Origin: an uncultured Collinsella sp.
GTDB lineage: Bacteria; Actinomycetota; Coriobacteriia; Coriobacteriales; Coriobacteriaceae
Assembly: GCA_934643145.1 (NCBI GenBank)
Contig: CAKUBM010000005.1
Span: 33,233-97,232, forward strand
DNA: 64,000 bases
Reading direction: 5' to 3'
A program made the translations under genes and the position numbers. Of the stretch, positions 42,747 through 51,677 are shown one piece after another. Position 1 is the stretch's first letter, and every line of letters starts with the position of its first letter. A model generated the notes under the pieces. It saw only the letters and a list, made by a program, of their open reading frames with translations, was not told where the DNA came from and made no database searches.

Positions 42747-44086
42747 GACCGGTCGCCTCCAAACAGATCGGGGCGAGTAGACAGATAGGCGTCAAGGGCC
42801 TCGAGCGCACGGTCCGCATAGGCCTGGTAGCGGTCGCGCTTGCTGCGGCGCTTACCATCCTCGAGTGGCGGCACCAGGCCAAAGTTGACATGCATGGGCT
42901 GATAGCCCACGGTGGCAGGATCGGTCGCATAGCCCACGAGCGCACCCAGGGCACCCACACGCGGCAACTCGACGCCCGCGGCACCGATAGCATCGGCATA
43001 GGTGTTGAGCGCCGCGAGCAGACCTGTCGCCACGGCTTCCATGTACCCCTCGGTGCCGGTGATCTGACCGGCCAGGCGCACACCGGTACCGGGCACGGCA
43101 AAGGTGCCATCGAGCACGTGCGGGGCGTCGACAAAAGTATTGCGGTGCATGACACCGTAGCGGAAGAACTCAGCGTTCTCCAGGCCCGGCACCATATGGA
43201 AGACGCGCTTCTGCTCGCCAAAGGTCAGGTTGGTCTGGAAGCCCACCAGGTTATAGGCGGTCTTCTCCTTGTTCTCGGCACGCAGCTGAATCGCCGCCCA
43301 GGGGCGACGTCCGGTACGCGGGTCGGTGAGGCCGACGGGCTTCATGGCACCAAAGCGGATGGCATCCTTGCCCGTGCGCGCGACCTCCTCGGCGGGCTGG
43401 CAGGCCTGGAACAGATCGCCGCCCTCAAAGTCCTTGAGCACCACGCGGTCGGCCGTGGTAAGCGCCTCGATAAAGGCCTCGTACTCTTCCTTGTTGAGCG
43501 GAGCGTTGAGATAGTCGCCGCTCCCCTGCTCCTCGTAGCGCGACTGCGAGAACAGCACGTCCATATCGAGCGTGGAGGCATCGACGATCGGCGCCGCGGC
43601 ATCGAAGAACGCAAGGGCGTCGCCACCGACGAGCTTCATGACCTCTTCGCTCAGCGCCGGCGAGCACAGGGGGCCGGCGGCAATGACCACATGGCCTTCG
43701 GGAATCTGCGTGACCTCGCCGCGAACGATCTCGATATTAGGACGGGCGGCAACCTCGGCCTCGACAAGCTCGGAAAACTTGACGCGGTCGACTGCCAAGG
43801 CGCCACCGGCGGGAACAGCCGCGCGATGGGCGCAATCGAGCAGGACTGAACCCATGCGCTCAAGCTCGGCCTTCAGCAAACCAGCCGCGGAATCCGGACG
43901 GGTCGACTTAAACGAATTGGAACAGACGAGCTCTGCCAGGTGATCGGTATGGTGGGCCGGGGAGCTCACCTGGGGGCGCATCTCGCACAGCTTTACGGCA
44001 AACCCGCGGTCTGCCAGTTGGATCGCACATTCCGAACCCGCCAGACCGCCACCGATAACCGTCACCTGATCAAACAGCATCTGCAA
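42743..44086 (-). CDS. trmFO: Methylenetetrahydrofolate-tRNA-(uracil-5-)-methyltransferase TrmFO
   Basis: Flavoenzyme that makes m5U54 in the T-loop of tRNA with a folate carbon donor, replacing TrmA in Gram-positive-type bacteria. VTVIGGGLAGSECAIQLADRG is the FAD loop; KLCEMRP, the LVCSNSFKS cysteine motif, and GGDLFQACQPAEEVARTG are typical, as is the C-terminal RDRYQAYADRALEAL. 447 residues. It lies 8 bases after dprA; topA, often between these genes in Firmicutes, is absent. Confidence 0.95.
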   Translation of the reverse strand: MQMLFDQVTVIGGGLAGSECAIQLADRGFAVKLCEMRPQVSSPAHHTDHLAELVCSNSFKSTRPDSAAGLLKAELERMGSVLLDCAHRAAVPAGGALAVDRVKFSELVEAEVAARPNIEIVRGEVTQIPEGHVVIAAGPLCSPALSEEVMKLVGGDALAFFDAAAPIVDASTLDMDVLFSQSRYEEQGSGDYLNAPLNKEEYEAFIEALTTADRVVLKDFEGGDLFQACQPAEEVARTGKDAIRFGAMKPVGLTDPRTGRRPWAAIQLRAENKEKTAYNLVGFQTNLTFGEQKRVFHMVPGLENAEFFRYGVMHRNTFVDAPHVLDGTFAVPGTGVRLAGQITGTEGYMEAVATGLLAALNTYADAIGAAGVELPRVGALGALVGYATDPATVGYQPMHVNFGLVPPLEDGKRRSKRDRYQAYADRALEALDAYLSTRPDLFGGDRS

Positions 44087-44094
44087 ACACCTTT

Positions 44095-45030
44095 CTAATT
44101 GACACGTTTTCCATTGTGACCGAAGGGTGTCTGGGCGTGAAGGGCAAACTTGGAGGGCGCATACCTTCCATCCATCATGCGCTCGATAAGGCCCTCGAGT
44201 TCAAGCGAACCCAGGAGTTTGAGTACGCCGACGGCATCGAGCGAGACGAGCGCCGCGATGTCGTCGACTTTGAGCGGAGAGGCGATGAGCGCATGCATCA
44301 CGGTCTGCTGCGTTTGATCCAGGTCGGCAATGCCGGGAGCATCGGGGCGCGAGTAGCGCAGGGTGCCGTAGATTCGCGAGATGGCCATCTCAATAGACTC
44401 CTCGTCAATAATGCAGCAGGCCCCGTTGGCGATGAGGTAGTTGGTCCCGCGCGACTCGGGTGACAAAATGGAACCCGGTACCGCAAGCAGTTCTCGCCCC
44501 AGGTCCATGGCGGCCTCCGCCGTCGAGAACGTGCCCGAGGGCATGCCGGCCTCCGACACGAAAAGCGCCTGCGAAAGCGCGGCAATCACCCGGTTACGCC
44601 GCGGAAAGGCAAACTTGCGAGGACCCATGCCCCACGGGGAGATCGACACGACCGCGCCACCCGTATCGAGCGTGCGCGTAATAAGCCCCGCGCTCGAGCG
44701 CGGATAGACCACGTCGGCGCCCGTCCCCAGCACCACGACGTGTTTGCCGCCAGCGTTGACCGCAGCCCAACCCGAGGCCTGGTCGCAACCGACCGCGCCG
44801 CCCGAAACTACCGCCACTCCCGCCTCGACCGCCACCTTTGCCGCAAGCTCTGCCACGGCAAGACCATACGGCGAGGCCTTGCGCGCGCCGATGATGGAGA
44901 GCGCGGGCGTCGAAAGCACCTCGGGGTTGCCGCGCACATAGAGCGTCTGGGGTACATCAGAAAGCTCCAAAACAGTCTCGGGATACAACGCATCACCTGG
45001 ATGCAGCTCGAAGGTCCCCTCGGTCATCAT
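44095..45030 (-). CDS. dprA: DNA processing protein DprA
   Basis: Loads RecA on incoming single-stranded DNA during transformation. The Rossmann-like core has LSIIGARKASPYGLAVAELA, VVSGGAVGCDQASGWAAVNAGG and FAFPRRNRVIAALS with RGTNYLIANGA; the C-terminal winged helix is about 235-300 (TVMHALIASPLKVDDIAALV). ATG at 45030 has GGAGG five bases upstream and overlaps the comM stop as ATGA; the long upstream frame is antisense-like noise. 311 residues, normal. Confidence 0.95.
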   Translation of the reverse strand: MMTEGTFELHPGDALYPETVLELSDVPQTLYVRGNPEVLSTPALSIIGARKASPYGLAVAELAAKVAVEAGVAVVSGGAVGCDQASGWAAVNAGGKHVVVLGTGADVVYPRSSAGLITRTLDTGGAVVSISPWGMGPRKFAFPRRNRVIAALSQALFVSEAGMPSGTFSTAEAAMDLGRELLAVPGSILSPESRGTNYLIANGACCIIDEESIEMAISRIYGTLRYSRPDAPGIADLDQTQQTVMHALIASPLKVDDIAALVSLDAVGVLKLLGSLELEGLIERMMDGRYAPSKFALHAQTPFGHNGKRVN

Positions 45031-46550
45031 TGGTCCCTCCTTCCCTGGTACATCGCCGCCTCGAGCACGTGGTCCTGCGTCACTTGCTCGCTCTCGGCGA
45101 CATCTGCGATCGTGCGCGCGATACGCACCAGGCGCACGATGCCGCGGCCCGTGAGATGCGTGCGCTTCGACAGGCCGAGCACACACTTCTCCGCCGCATC
45201 ATCGAGCTCAAAGGTCGAAACGACGCCGTCAATAGACCGCGTCTCATCATCCTCGGCCTCGGCATCCGCATCGTCCATACGGGATTCGCGCCAAGCGCGA
45301 AAAGCGCGACCGCGCACAACGTAGTCACGCAACTCGGCAGATGACATGCCCTCGGCGCCCTCGATAATCACCTGGGGGTCGGGACGGGTCACGTCGAGCA
45401 TCATGTCGATACGGTCGGCCAAAGGACCGCGTAACTTAGCCCGATAGCGTTCGACCATCGAGGCGGAGCAGCGACACGGCACTTCGCGATCACCCAAAAA
45501 GCCGCAGGGGCAGGGATTACTCGCGGCCAGCAGCTGAAAGCGCGACGGGAAGGTAAAGGCCCCGTCAACGCGCACGATCTTCACATAGCCGCGCTCGATG
45601 GGCTGACGCAGCGTCTGCAGCACGCCGGTGGGAAACTCGGCAAGCTCATCCAAAAAGAGCACACCGCCATGAGCCAGGCTGATCTCGCCCGGATGCACCG
45701 GACGTCCTCCGCCAATGAGGCCGGCAGTCGAAATGCTGTGATGGGGGCTTCGGAAGGGCCGATGCCCCGCCAACAGCCCATCGATGTTCTCTCCCAGCAC
45801 CGAATGGATGCACAGCGCCTCCTGCTGATCCTCAACAGAAAGCTCGGGCAAAATACCGGTCATGCGACGCGCAAGCATCGTCTTGCCCGAACCTGGGGAC
45901 CCAATCATGAGCAAGCCGAGTTCTCCTGCCGCCGCAAGCGCCATGCCGCGCTTGGCGACCTCCTGCCCCAGCACGTCGGCATAATCGAGTTCGGGCTCAA
46001 ACCCAGCCTCGACGCCCTCAGAATCCAGATAATGCCGCGCGGCATCGCCCATACCGTGGGCAAGCTGCGACAAATGATCGATGAACCCGCAGTCCACGCC
46101 CGCGAGCGGCACATGCTGATCTGACCTGCCCGCGATAAAGGAAAGCCCCATATCGCGCGCGAGCAGTTGGAACGCCACCTCACCCTTGACGGGCAACACC
46201 GTACCGTCCAGCCCAAGTTCGCCCGCGATAAGGCAACGATCAAGGTTGTCGCGGGGAATCTGCCCATCCGCCGCCAGCACCGCGATGGCGATGGGCAGAT
46301 CAAAGCCGCTGCCGGTTTTACGGATGTCGCCGGGTGCCAGGTTGACAGTAATGCCCGACCGAGGAATCTCGAAGCCTGCCGAGCGCATGGCACAGCGAAT
46401 ACGCCCGCGCGATTCCATCACCTCCATACTCGGGATACCGAGCATCTGAATGCCCGGGATGCCACCGGCAAGCGAAACCTCGACGGTTACGGGAATCGCC
46501 TCGACGCCGCGGATACAGGCTGCGTGAACGGCAAAGGTATCGAACGCCAT
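45027..46550 (-). CDS. comM: YifB/ComM family Mg-chelatase-like AAA ATPase
   Basis: ComM is a hexameric helicase that promotes branch migration of incoming DNA in transformation. An N-terminal lid-like domain (about 1-170, with GLPxxxVxES-type GIPSMEVMESRGRIRCAM) leads to AAA+ motifs: GSPGSGKTMLARRM (Walker A), GGVLFLDELAEF (Walker B) and the zinc-like cysteines in NPCPCGFLGD and CRCS. The ATG at 46550 shares a base with the yraN stop (TGATG). 507 residues. Adjacent dprA supports a role in DNA uptake, though YifB proteins also occur in non-competent species. Confidence 0.93.
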   Translation of the reverse strand: MAFDTFAVHAACIRGVEAIPVTVEVSLAGGIPGIQMLGIPSMEVMESRGRIRCAMRSAGFEIPRSGITVNLAPGDIRKTGSGFDLPIAIAVLAADGQIPRDNLDRCLIAGELGLDGTVLPVKGEVAFQLLARDMGLSFIAGRSDQHVPLAGVDCGFIDHLSQLAHGMGDAARHYLDSEGVEAGFEPELDYADVLGQEVAKRGMALAAAGELGLLMIGSPGSGKTMLARRMTGILPELSVEDQQEALCIHSVLGENIDGLLAGHRPFRSPHHSISTAGLIGGGRPVHPGEISLAHGGVLFLDELAEFPTGVLQTLRQPIERGYVKIVRVDGAFTFPSRFQLLAASNPCPCGFLGDREVPCRCSASMVERYRAKLRGPLADRIDMMLDVTRPDPQVIIEGAEGMSSAELRDYVVRGRAFRAWRESRMDDADAEAEDDETRSIDGVVSTFELDDAAEKCVLGLSKRTHLTGRGIVRLVRIARTIADVAESEQVTQDHVLEAAMYQGRRDQ

Positions 46551-47035
46551 CACGACACCTGCCAATCGAACGCGTTGTACTGGTGCTCGATCTCGGCGAT
46601 ATGCCCACCACGGATGGTCACGCCAACGGCATCAAAACGAATCGCCTTAAGCGGATAGTGCTCCATGAGATAGCAACTTGCGATGCGGCGATAGCGGCGT
46701 TGCTTTTGAGCATCTACGGCCTCCTCGGGAAAGACCCGCGTGGCGCAATCCAGAGCGACGCGTCTGGTCTTGACCTCGGCCATCACCACGACATCGTCGA
46801 GCTCGTCGAGCAGCACCAGATCGGCCTCGCCCTCGGCGCATCGATAGCCCTGCTCAAGCAAGGTATAGCCCCGCTCGTTAAAGTAGTCGATGGTAATGAG
46901 CTCACCCAACATGCCAAGTTCGCGAGGACTGAGCTCCTTGATAAACTCGGGCGTAATCGACCCGCAATCGAGCTCGCCGTCTTCCCAACGCTCCTTGAGT
47001 TGCTGCGTCTTGCTCTTTTTGCTTGCGGCACACAT
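46550..47035 (-). CDS. yraN: YraN family endonuclease-like protein (UPF0102)
   Basis: A small restriction-endonuclease-fold protein of uncertain role, often between rnhB and comM. GELITIDYFNERGYTLLEQ corresponds to the conserved GExxAxxxLxxxGYxIL, and GEADLVLLD with VVMAEVKTRR gives the nuclease motif E/D...ExK. ATG at 47035 has AAAGGAG five bases upstream; a longer frame is not supported. 161 residues, with a 40-residue N-terminal extension over the shortest homologues. Confidence 0.88.
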   Translation of the reverse strand: MCAASKKSKTQQLKERWEDGELDCGSITPEFIKELSPRELGMLGELITIDYFNERGYTLLEQGYRCAEGEADLVLLDELDDVVVMAEVKTRRVALDCATRVFPEEAVDAQKQRRYRRIASCYLMEHYPLKAIRFDAVGVTIRGGHIAEIEHQYNAFDWQVS

Positions 47036-47133
47036 GGGGTCTCCTTTCCCGCACACTGCATTGCCCCGATGATGAGGGCACCTTTCATGCGGGTAAGTAC
47101 CGGAAACAAACCAAACGCCAACCAAATACCGAC

Positions 47134-47176
47134 AAAAAACGGGCCGCACGCAACAATCACCTTGCACACGGCCCGC
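47134..47176 (-). terminator. Intrinsic terminator after rnhB
   Basis: CGGGCCG and CGGCCCG with an inner GTGCAA/TTGCGT stem and a run of six T on the minus strand. It lies 49 bases after the rnhB stop and 99 bases before the yraN start. Confidence 0.85.
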
Positions 47177-47224
47177 TACCAGCAGGTTTATAAAACGCCA
47201 GAGGTCCCTGTCTCCACAATTGGC

Positions 47225-48013
47225 CTAGAAAAGGCGCTCGGTCTGCAGAAAGTTTCCGCAAAAGCTCACGCGGTGCAGTGGGCAAAGTCCATGTTTGCGA
47301 ATGGCCTCGATATGCTCGGGGCTTGCATAGCCCTTCGACTCGGCCAGATGGTACTCGGGATACTCGGCGTCGTACTCGACCATCATCTCGTCACGCGTGA
47401 CCTTGGCCATGATAGACGCCGCGGCGATGCAGGCGATTTTGGCATCGCCCTTCACCACATCGCGCTCGTTAGGAACGGCGCCCAAGGGATTGCCATCCAT
47501 GAGGACGCAGTCGGGCTCGAGTCCTGTATCGGCCACGGCGCCCGCGACGGCGGTACGGATAGCACGGGCCATGCCCATCTCATCGATATCCTTCGGCGCG
47601 ATATGGCAAAAACCGATCGCCGTCGCCACCTCGGCAATCTTCACTGAGAGCAACTCGCGGCGCGCGGGCGTGAGCTTTTTGGAATCATTGATGCCCCAGA
47701 CGCGCGGCTCCATAGGAAGACAGACGGCGCATACCGTCAAAGGGCCGGCCACCGATCCGCGACCCACCTCGTCGACACCAACGACCACCCCATCGCCGCC
47801 GAGCTCATGCATAAGCTCGTACATGTCATTGACGCGCTCGCGCTCGGCAAGCTCCTTGGCATGACGCTTAAGGGCACGCTCGCAAGCCTTGATCACCTGC
47901 TGGCGCGGATCCTCGCGATAATGCTCCACGAGGGCGGGAATCTCCTCAAACGTAGCGCTCGCCAACTCACCGGCAACCTGCGATGCCGAAACCGAGCTCG
48001 TCATGTTGGCCAT
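47225..48013 (-). CDS. rnhB: Ribonuclease HII
   Basis: Cleaves RNA in RNA-DNA hybrids and misincorporated ribonucleotides. VVGVDEVGRGSVAGPL holds the DEG(R)G active-site motif, with NDSKKLTPARREL and the later aspartates in LMDGNPLG and MAKVTRDEMMVEYD. The N-terminal 75 residues (DPRQQVIKACERALKRHAKE) are an extension also known from Firmicutes RNases HII. ATG at 48013 has GGAGGG upstream. 262 residues. Confidence 0.95.
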   Translation of the reverse strand: MANMTSSVSASQVAGELASATFEEIPALVEHYREDPRQQVIKACERALKRHAKELAERERVNDMYELMHELGGDGVVVGVDEVGRGSVAGPLTVCAVCLPMEPRVWGINDSKKLTPARRELLSVKIAEVATAIGFCHIAPKDIDEMGMARAIRTAVAGAVADTGLEPDCVLMDGNPLGAVPNERDVVKGDAKIACIAAASIMAKVTRDEMMVEYDAEYPEYHLAESKGYASPEHIEAIRKHGLCPLHRVSFCGNFLQTERLF

Positions 48014-48041
48014 ACCAGGCCCTCCTTGCATGCAAATCAGA

Positions 48042-48072
48042 TAAAAAGAAGGGCCACCCGAAGGTGACCCTT
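48042..48072 (-). terminator. Intrinsic terminator after rplS
   Basis: AAGGGTCACC and GGGTGGCCCTT pair closely around a TTC loop, followed on the minus strand by CTTTTT. It lies 35 bases after the rplS stop. Confidence 0.85.
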
Positions 48073-48106
48073 GTGTCCAAACGAGTGGACAGACGCTGCG
48101 ATCTTC

Positions 48107-48448
48107 TTAGCGCTTCTCGGGGATGCGAGCAGCCTTGCCCACCTTGTCGCGGAGGTAGTACAGCTTGGCGCGACGGACGCGACCATGACGAACGACCTCG
48201 AGCTTGGCGATCTTGGGGCTGTGAAGCGGGAAGGTACGCTCAACACCGACACCGAAGGACATCTTGCGGACGGTGAAGGTCTCGCGGGCACCGGCGCCGG
48301 CCATGCGGATGACGTCGCCCTGGAAGACCTGGATGCGCTCGCGGTCGCCTTCCTTAATGCGGTAGTGAACCTTGACGTTGTCGGCGACGCGAACCTGAGG
48401 AATGTCCTCGCGGATCTGCTGACGCTCGATTGCGCGGATGTAATCCAT
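48107..48448 (-). CDS. rplS: 50S ribosomal protein L19
   Basis: L19 lies at the 30S-50S interface. The 113-residue product has [39 protein letters not shown] and [18 protein letters not shown], all diagnostic. ATG at 48448 ([11 protein letters not shown]) has AAGGA upstream. It has its own promoter and terminator, separate from the trmD-rimM-rpsP genes that often adjoin it. Confidence 0.97.
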   Translation of the reverse strand: MDYIRAIERQQIREDIPQVRVADNVKVHYRIKEGDRERIQVFQGDVIRMAGAGARETFTVRKMSFGVGVERTFPLHSPKIAKLEVVRHGRVRRAKLYYLRDKVGKAARIPEKR

Positions 48449-48517
48449 GTGCAATTCCTTACTCTTCTAGAGGTGCCGTACCACCTTGGCCGGCACGTAG
48501 TTGAACAAACGTATTCA

Positions 48518-48545
48518 AGTATACACGCGCGGGTTTCTGCTGCAA
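48518..48545 (-). promoter_or_regulatory. Promoter of rplS
   Basis: TTGCAG, 16 bases, TATACT on the minus strand; the start would lie about 63 bases before the rplS ATG. Confidence 0.55.
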
Positions 48546-48590
48546 GAACAATTTTTTACGCAGACAAAAAGACAAAACCCGCACATGATA

Positions 48591-48620
48591 ACCGCCCGCC
48601 TCACGAATGAGACGGGCGGT
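48591..48620 (-). terminator. Hairpin after ppdK (candidate terminator)
   Basis: ACCGCCCGCCTC and GAGACGGGCGGT form a 12-bp stem with one G-U pair and a six-base loop, 40 bases beyond the ppdK stop. No T run follows on the minus strand. A run of eight G follows at 48625-48632 on the plus strand. Confidence 0.6.
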
Positions 48621-48660
48621 ATGAAGGGGGGGGCTACGCTAGGCGTCTAAACGCTAAACG

Positions 48661-51411
48661 CTAGGCGGAACGCTTGGCCTCGAGCTTGGCCTGGGCGGCA
48701 GCCAGGCGCGCGAGGGGCACGCGATAGGGCGAGCAGGACACGTAGTCCACGTCGGCCACGTTAAACAGGCCCTTGATCGACTTGGGGTCGCCGCCGTGCT
48801 CGCCACACACGCCAAAGTGCATGCCGGGGTTGGTGGCGCGACCCTTCTCGACGGCCATGCGCACCAGCTCGAGTACCGCAGAGTCGATGGTCTCGAAGGG
48901 GTTATCCTTCAAGATCTTCTTGTGCATGTACAGCGGGATGAACTTGGCCTCGGCATCGTCGCGGGAGAAGCCGAAGGTCGTCTGCGTGAGGTCGTTGGTG
49001 CCAAAGCAGAAGAAATCTGCGTGATGGGCGATCTCGTCAGCGACCATGCAGGCGCGCGGCAGCTCGAGCATCGTGCCCACGGGAATGTTGAGCTCGACAC
49101 CTTCCTCGGCGGAAACCTCGGCGATCACGCGCTCGATGACCTCGCGAGTCTGGACATGCTCGGCCGTGATGGAAACGAGCGGAACCATGATCTCGGGACG
49201 CGGATCGACGCCCTCCTGGATAAGGCGGGCAGCAGCCGTTGCCACGGCACGGACCTGCATGAGCGGCAGGTCACCGAAGACGACGGACAGGCGCACACCG
49301 CGCAAGCCGAGCATCGGGTTGGACTCGACCATGCCGTCGATACGGCGCAGGCGGGCACGCAGGGCGACAAGCTCTTCCTCGCTGGCACCGGCGGCCTCCT
49401 TCTTGGTGATGGCGACCTCGAGCTCGCGAGGATCATCCAGGAACTCATGCAGCGGCGGATCGAGCAGACGAACGACCACATCGCGACCGGACATGGTCTT
49501 GAACATCGCCAGGAAGTCCTCCGTCTGGACCTTGAGCAGATCGGCGAGGGCTTGCTGCTTCACGGCCTCATCGTCAGACAGGATAAAGCTCTGGATGATG
49601 TTCTTGCGATCGCCCAGGAACATGTGCTCGGTGCGGCACAGGCCAATAGCCTCGGCGCCAAACTCGAGGGCAAGCTCGGCATCCTCGGGATTGTCAGCGT
49701 TGACGCGCACATGGTTGGCATGACCACAGGTCTCGTCCAGGCGAATCTCGTCGGCCCAGGACAGGATAGTGTCCAGGTCGCCGGTAAGCTCGGCGGAGAC
49801 CAGGTCGACGGGACCGTCGACGACGATGCCCTGGGTGCCGTCGATGGAGATGACATCGCCCTCGTGCAATACGCGGTCGCTGCCCTCGATGCGCACGACC
49901 TTCTCGGCGGCGTCGATGTGGAAGCGTTCAACGCCGCAGACGCAGGGCGTACCCATGCCGCGGGCGATAACGGCGGCATGGCTCGTCTTGCCACCGTGGC
50001 TGGTCAGGATGCCCTCGGCGGCGACCATGCCCTTCAGGTCATCGGGGTTGGTCTCCCAACGAACCAGAATGACCTTGTGACCCTCGTTGGCGCGCGCGAC
50101 GGCGTCATCGCTCGAGAACACGACCTCGCCCACGGCGGCACCGGGGCTGGCGTTAAGACCGCTGGCCAGCGCCTCGTACTTCTTGGAGGAGTCAAACTGC
50201 GGGTGCAGAAGCTGGTCGAGCTGCGCGGGATCGATGCGACTCACGGCCTCCTCGCGGGTGATCAGGCCCTCCTCGACCATTTCGATGGCGATGCGCAGGG
50301 CGGCGGTGGCAGTGCGCTTGCCCACGCGAGTCTGGAGCATCCAGAGCTTACCCTGCTCGATGGTGAACTCGATGTCGCACATGTCGCGATAGTGATCCTC
50401 GAGCGTCAGGAACACGCGCTCGAGCTCCTCACCTGCGGACTCGAGGCCCGGGGTGGTCTTGAGGTCGGCGATGGGCTCGGTATTGCGGATGCCGGCGACG
50501 ACATCCTCGCCCTGGGCGTTGACCAGAAAGTCGCCGTAGAACTCCTTAGTGCCGTCGGCCGGGTTGCGCGTAAAGGCGACGCCGGTCGCGGAGGTCTCAC
50601 CCTTGTTGCCAAAAGCCATAGCCTGGACGTTGACGGCAGTACCGAGCTCGTCGGAGATGCCGTGCTGTTTGCGGTAGATGCAGGCGCGCTCGTTCATCCA
50701 GCTGCCAAAGACGGCCTGGATGGCAAGGCGCAACTGGAGCTCCGGATCGTGCGGGAAGACGGGCTTGCCGCCGGTGACCTCGAGCTCGGGATACAGGGCG
50801 GCCTCGACGTTATCAGAGAAGATGCCCTTGAAGGTCTCGACAAGCTCCTGAAGGTCCTCGGCCGAAAGCTCGGAATCGACGCGAACACCGGCGACCAGGC
50901 GGGCCTGGGTCAGGGCGTTCTCGAACAGGTCGGCATCAACACCCATAACGACGTTGGAGAACATCTGGATAAAGCGGCGGTAGCTATCCCAAGCAAAACG
51001 CGGGTTCTGCGTCTGCGCGATGAGACCCTGAACGGAGTCGTCGTTGAGACCCAAGTTGAGGACCGTGTCCATCATGCCGGGCATGGAAAACGGAGCGCCC
51101 GAGCGAACCGACACGAGCAGCGGATCATTGTCGTCGCCGAGCTTTTTGCCGCAGCGGGCCTCAAGGTCTGCCTCGGCGGCAACGATCTCATCGAGTGCGC
51201 CTTCGGGCCAGACGTTGCCGGCACCGGAGTACTCGACACAGGTCTGGCAGGTAATAGTAAAGCCACCGGGAACCGGCAGGCCGATGCGGCTCATCTCGGC
51301 AAGGTTTGCGCCCTTGCCGCCAAGCACGAAGTTCATGGACTTGTCGCCCTCAGTGACACAGGTGCCCTGGGCGTCGGTTCCAAAACGGTAAACCCTCTTG
51401 CAATCGCTCAC
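48661..51411 (-). CDS. ppdK: Pyruvate, phosphate dikinase
   Basis: Interconverts pyruvate, ATP and phosphate with PEP, AMP and pyrophosphate; in fermenters it can run glycolytically. The N-terminal ATP-grasp domain starts FVLGGKGANLAEMSRIGLPV; the swivelling central domain holds the phosphohistidine in GGKTSHAAVIARGMGTPCVCG; the C-terminal PEP barrel ends with CGEHGGDPKSI and the FCFGTNDLTQTTFGFSRDD loop. The Thr next to the catalytic His is the known target of the regulator encoded just upstream. The GTG start has GGGGAAG upstream. 916 residues, full length. Confidence 0.97.
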   Translation of the reverse strand: MSDCKRVYRFGTDAQGTCVTEGDKSMNFVLGGKGANLAEMSRIGLPVPGGFTITCQTCVEYSGAGNVWPEGALDEIVAAEADLEARCGKKLGDDNDPLLVSVRSGAPFSMPGMMDTVLNLGLNDDSVQGLIAQTQNPRFAWDSYRRFIQMFSNVVMGVDADLFENALTQARLVAGVRVDSELSAEDLQELVETFKGIFSDNVEAALYPELEVTGGKPVFPHDPELQLRLAIQAVFGSWMNERACIYRKQHGISDELGTAVNVQAMAFGNKGETSATGVAFTRNPADGTKEFYGDFLVNAQGEDVVAGIRNTEPIADLKTTPGLESAGEELERVFLTLEDHYRDMCDIEFTIEQGKLWMLQTRVGKRTATAALRIAIEMVEEGLITREEAVSRIDPAQLDQLLHPQFDSSKKYEALASGLNASPGAAVGEVVFSSDDAVARANEGHKVILVRWETNPDDLKGMVAAEGILTSHGGKTSHAAVIARGMGTPCVCGVERFHIDAAEKVVRIEGSDRVLHEGDVISIDGTQGIVVDGPVDLVSAELTGDLDTILSWADEIRLDETCGHANHVRVNADNPEDAELALEFGAEAIGLCRTEHMFLGDRKNIIQSFILSDDEAVKQQALADLLKVQTEDFLAMFKTMSGRDVVVRLLDPPLHEFLDDPRELEVAITKKEAAGASEEELVALRARLRRIDGMVESNPMLGLRGVRLSVVFGDLPLMQVRAVATAAARLIQEGVDPRPEIMVPLVSITAEHVQTREVIERVIAEVSAEEGVELNIPVGTMLELPRACMVADEIAHHADFFCFGTNDLTQTTFGFSRDDAEAKFIPLYMHKKILKDNPFETIDSAVLELVRMAVEKGRATNPGMHFGVCGEHGGDPKSIKGLFNVADVDYVSCSPYRVPLARLAAAQAKLEAKRSA

Positions 51412-51533
51412 GATACTTCCCCTTCCATGCGCTTACGCGCACGACCGTGGTAACGAATCGACCCGCCGGATGCGGGCCGTGAGGGAACTATACGGCGGGT
51501 TTTGAATGGGCTTGAGCAGAGGATACGCGGTTT

Positions 51534-51572
51534 GGTAAACGTGCTAAAACTAGCGGTAAACGGTAGGTAAAG
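51534..51572. promoter_or_regulatory. Three direct repeats GGTAAA before ppdK
   Basis: GGTAAAC at 51534 and 51555 and GGTAAAG at 51566, spaced 21 and 11 bases, i.e. about two and one helical turns. They lie 120-160 bases before the ppdK start in the 266-base gap after the regulator gene. The rest of the gap holds a GC-rich inverted repeat (about 51469-51500) and AT-rich sequence with TATAAT-like boxes on the minus strand; no gene. Confidence 0.4.
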
Positions 51573-51677
51573 GTGGTTACCTTATGAAGATACCACTACA
51601 AGAGACTCGCAGGTCAAATGCAAGTTATTTGCTAAATCGCTTTATCAGTATCAGGTATTATAAGCTAATCCAATAAG

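Noticed and set aside
48625..48632. Run of eight G after ppdK as a phase-variable tract
   Set aside because: It lies outside any gene between a hairpin and the ppdK stop; slippage there would change no protein. It may be a sequencing weak spot.
48796..51453. 885-codon open frame opposite ppdK
   Set aside because: Antisense shadow of a strongly conserved enzyme; no ribosome site or promoter fits it.
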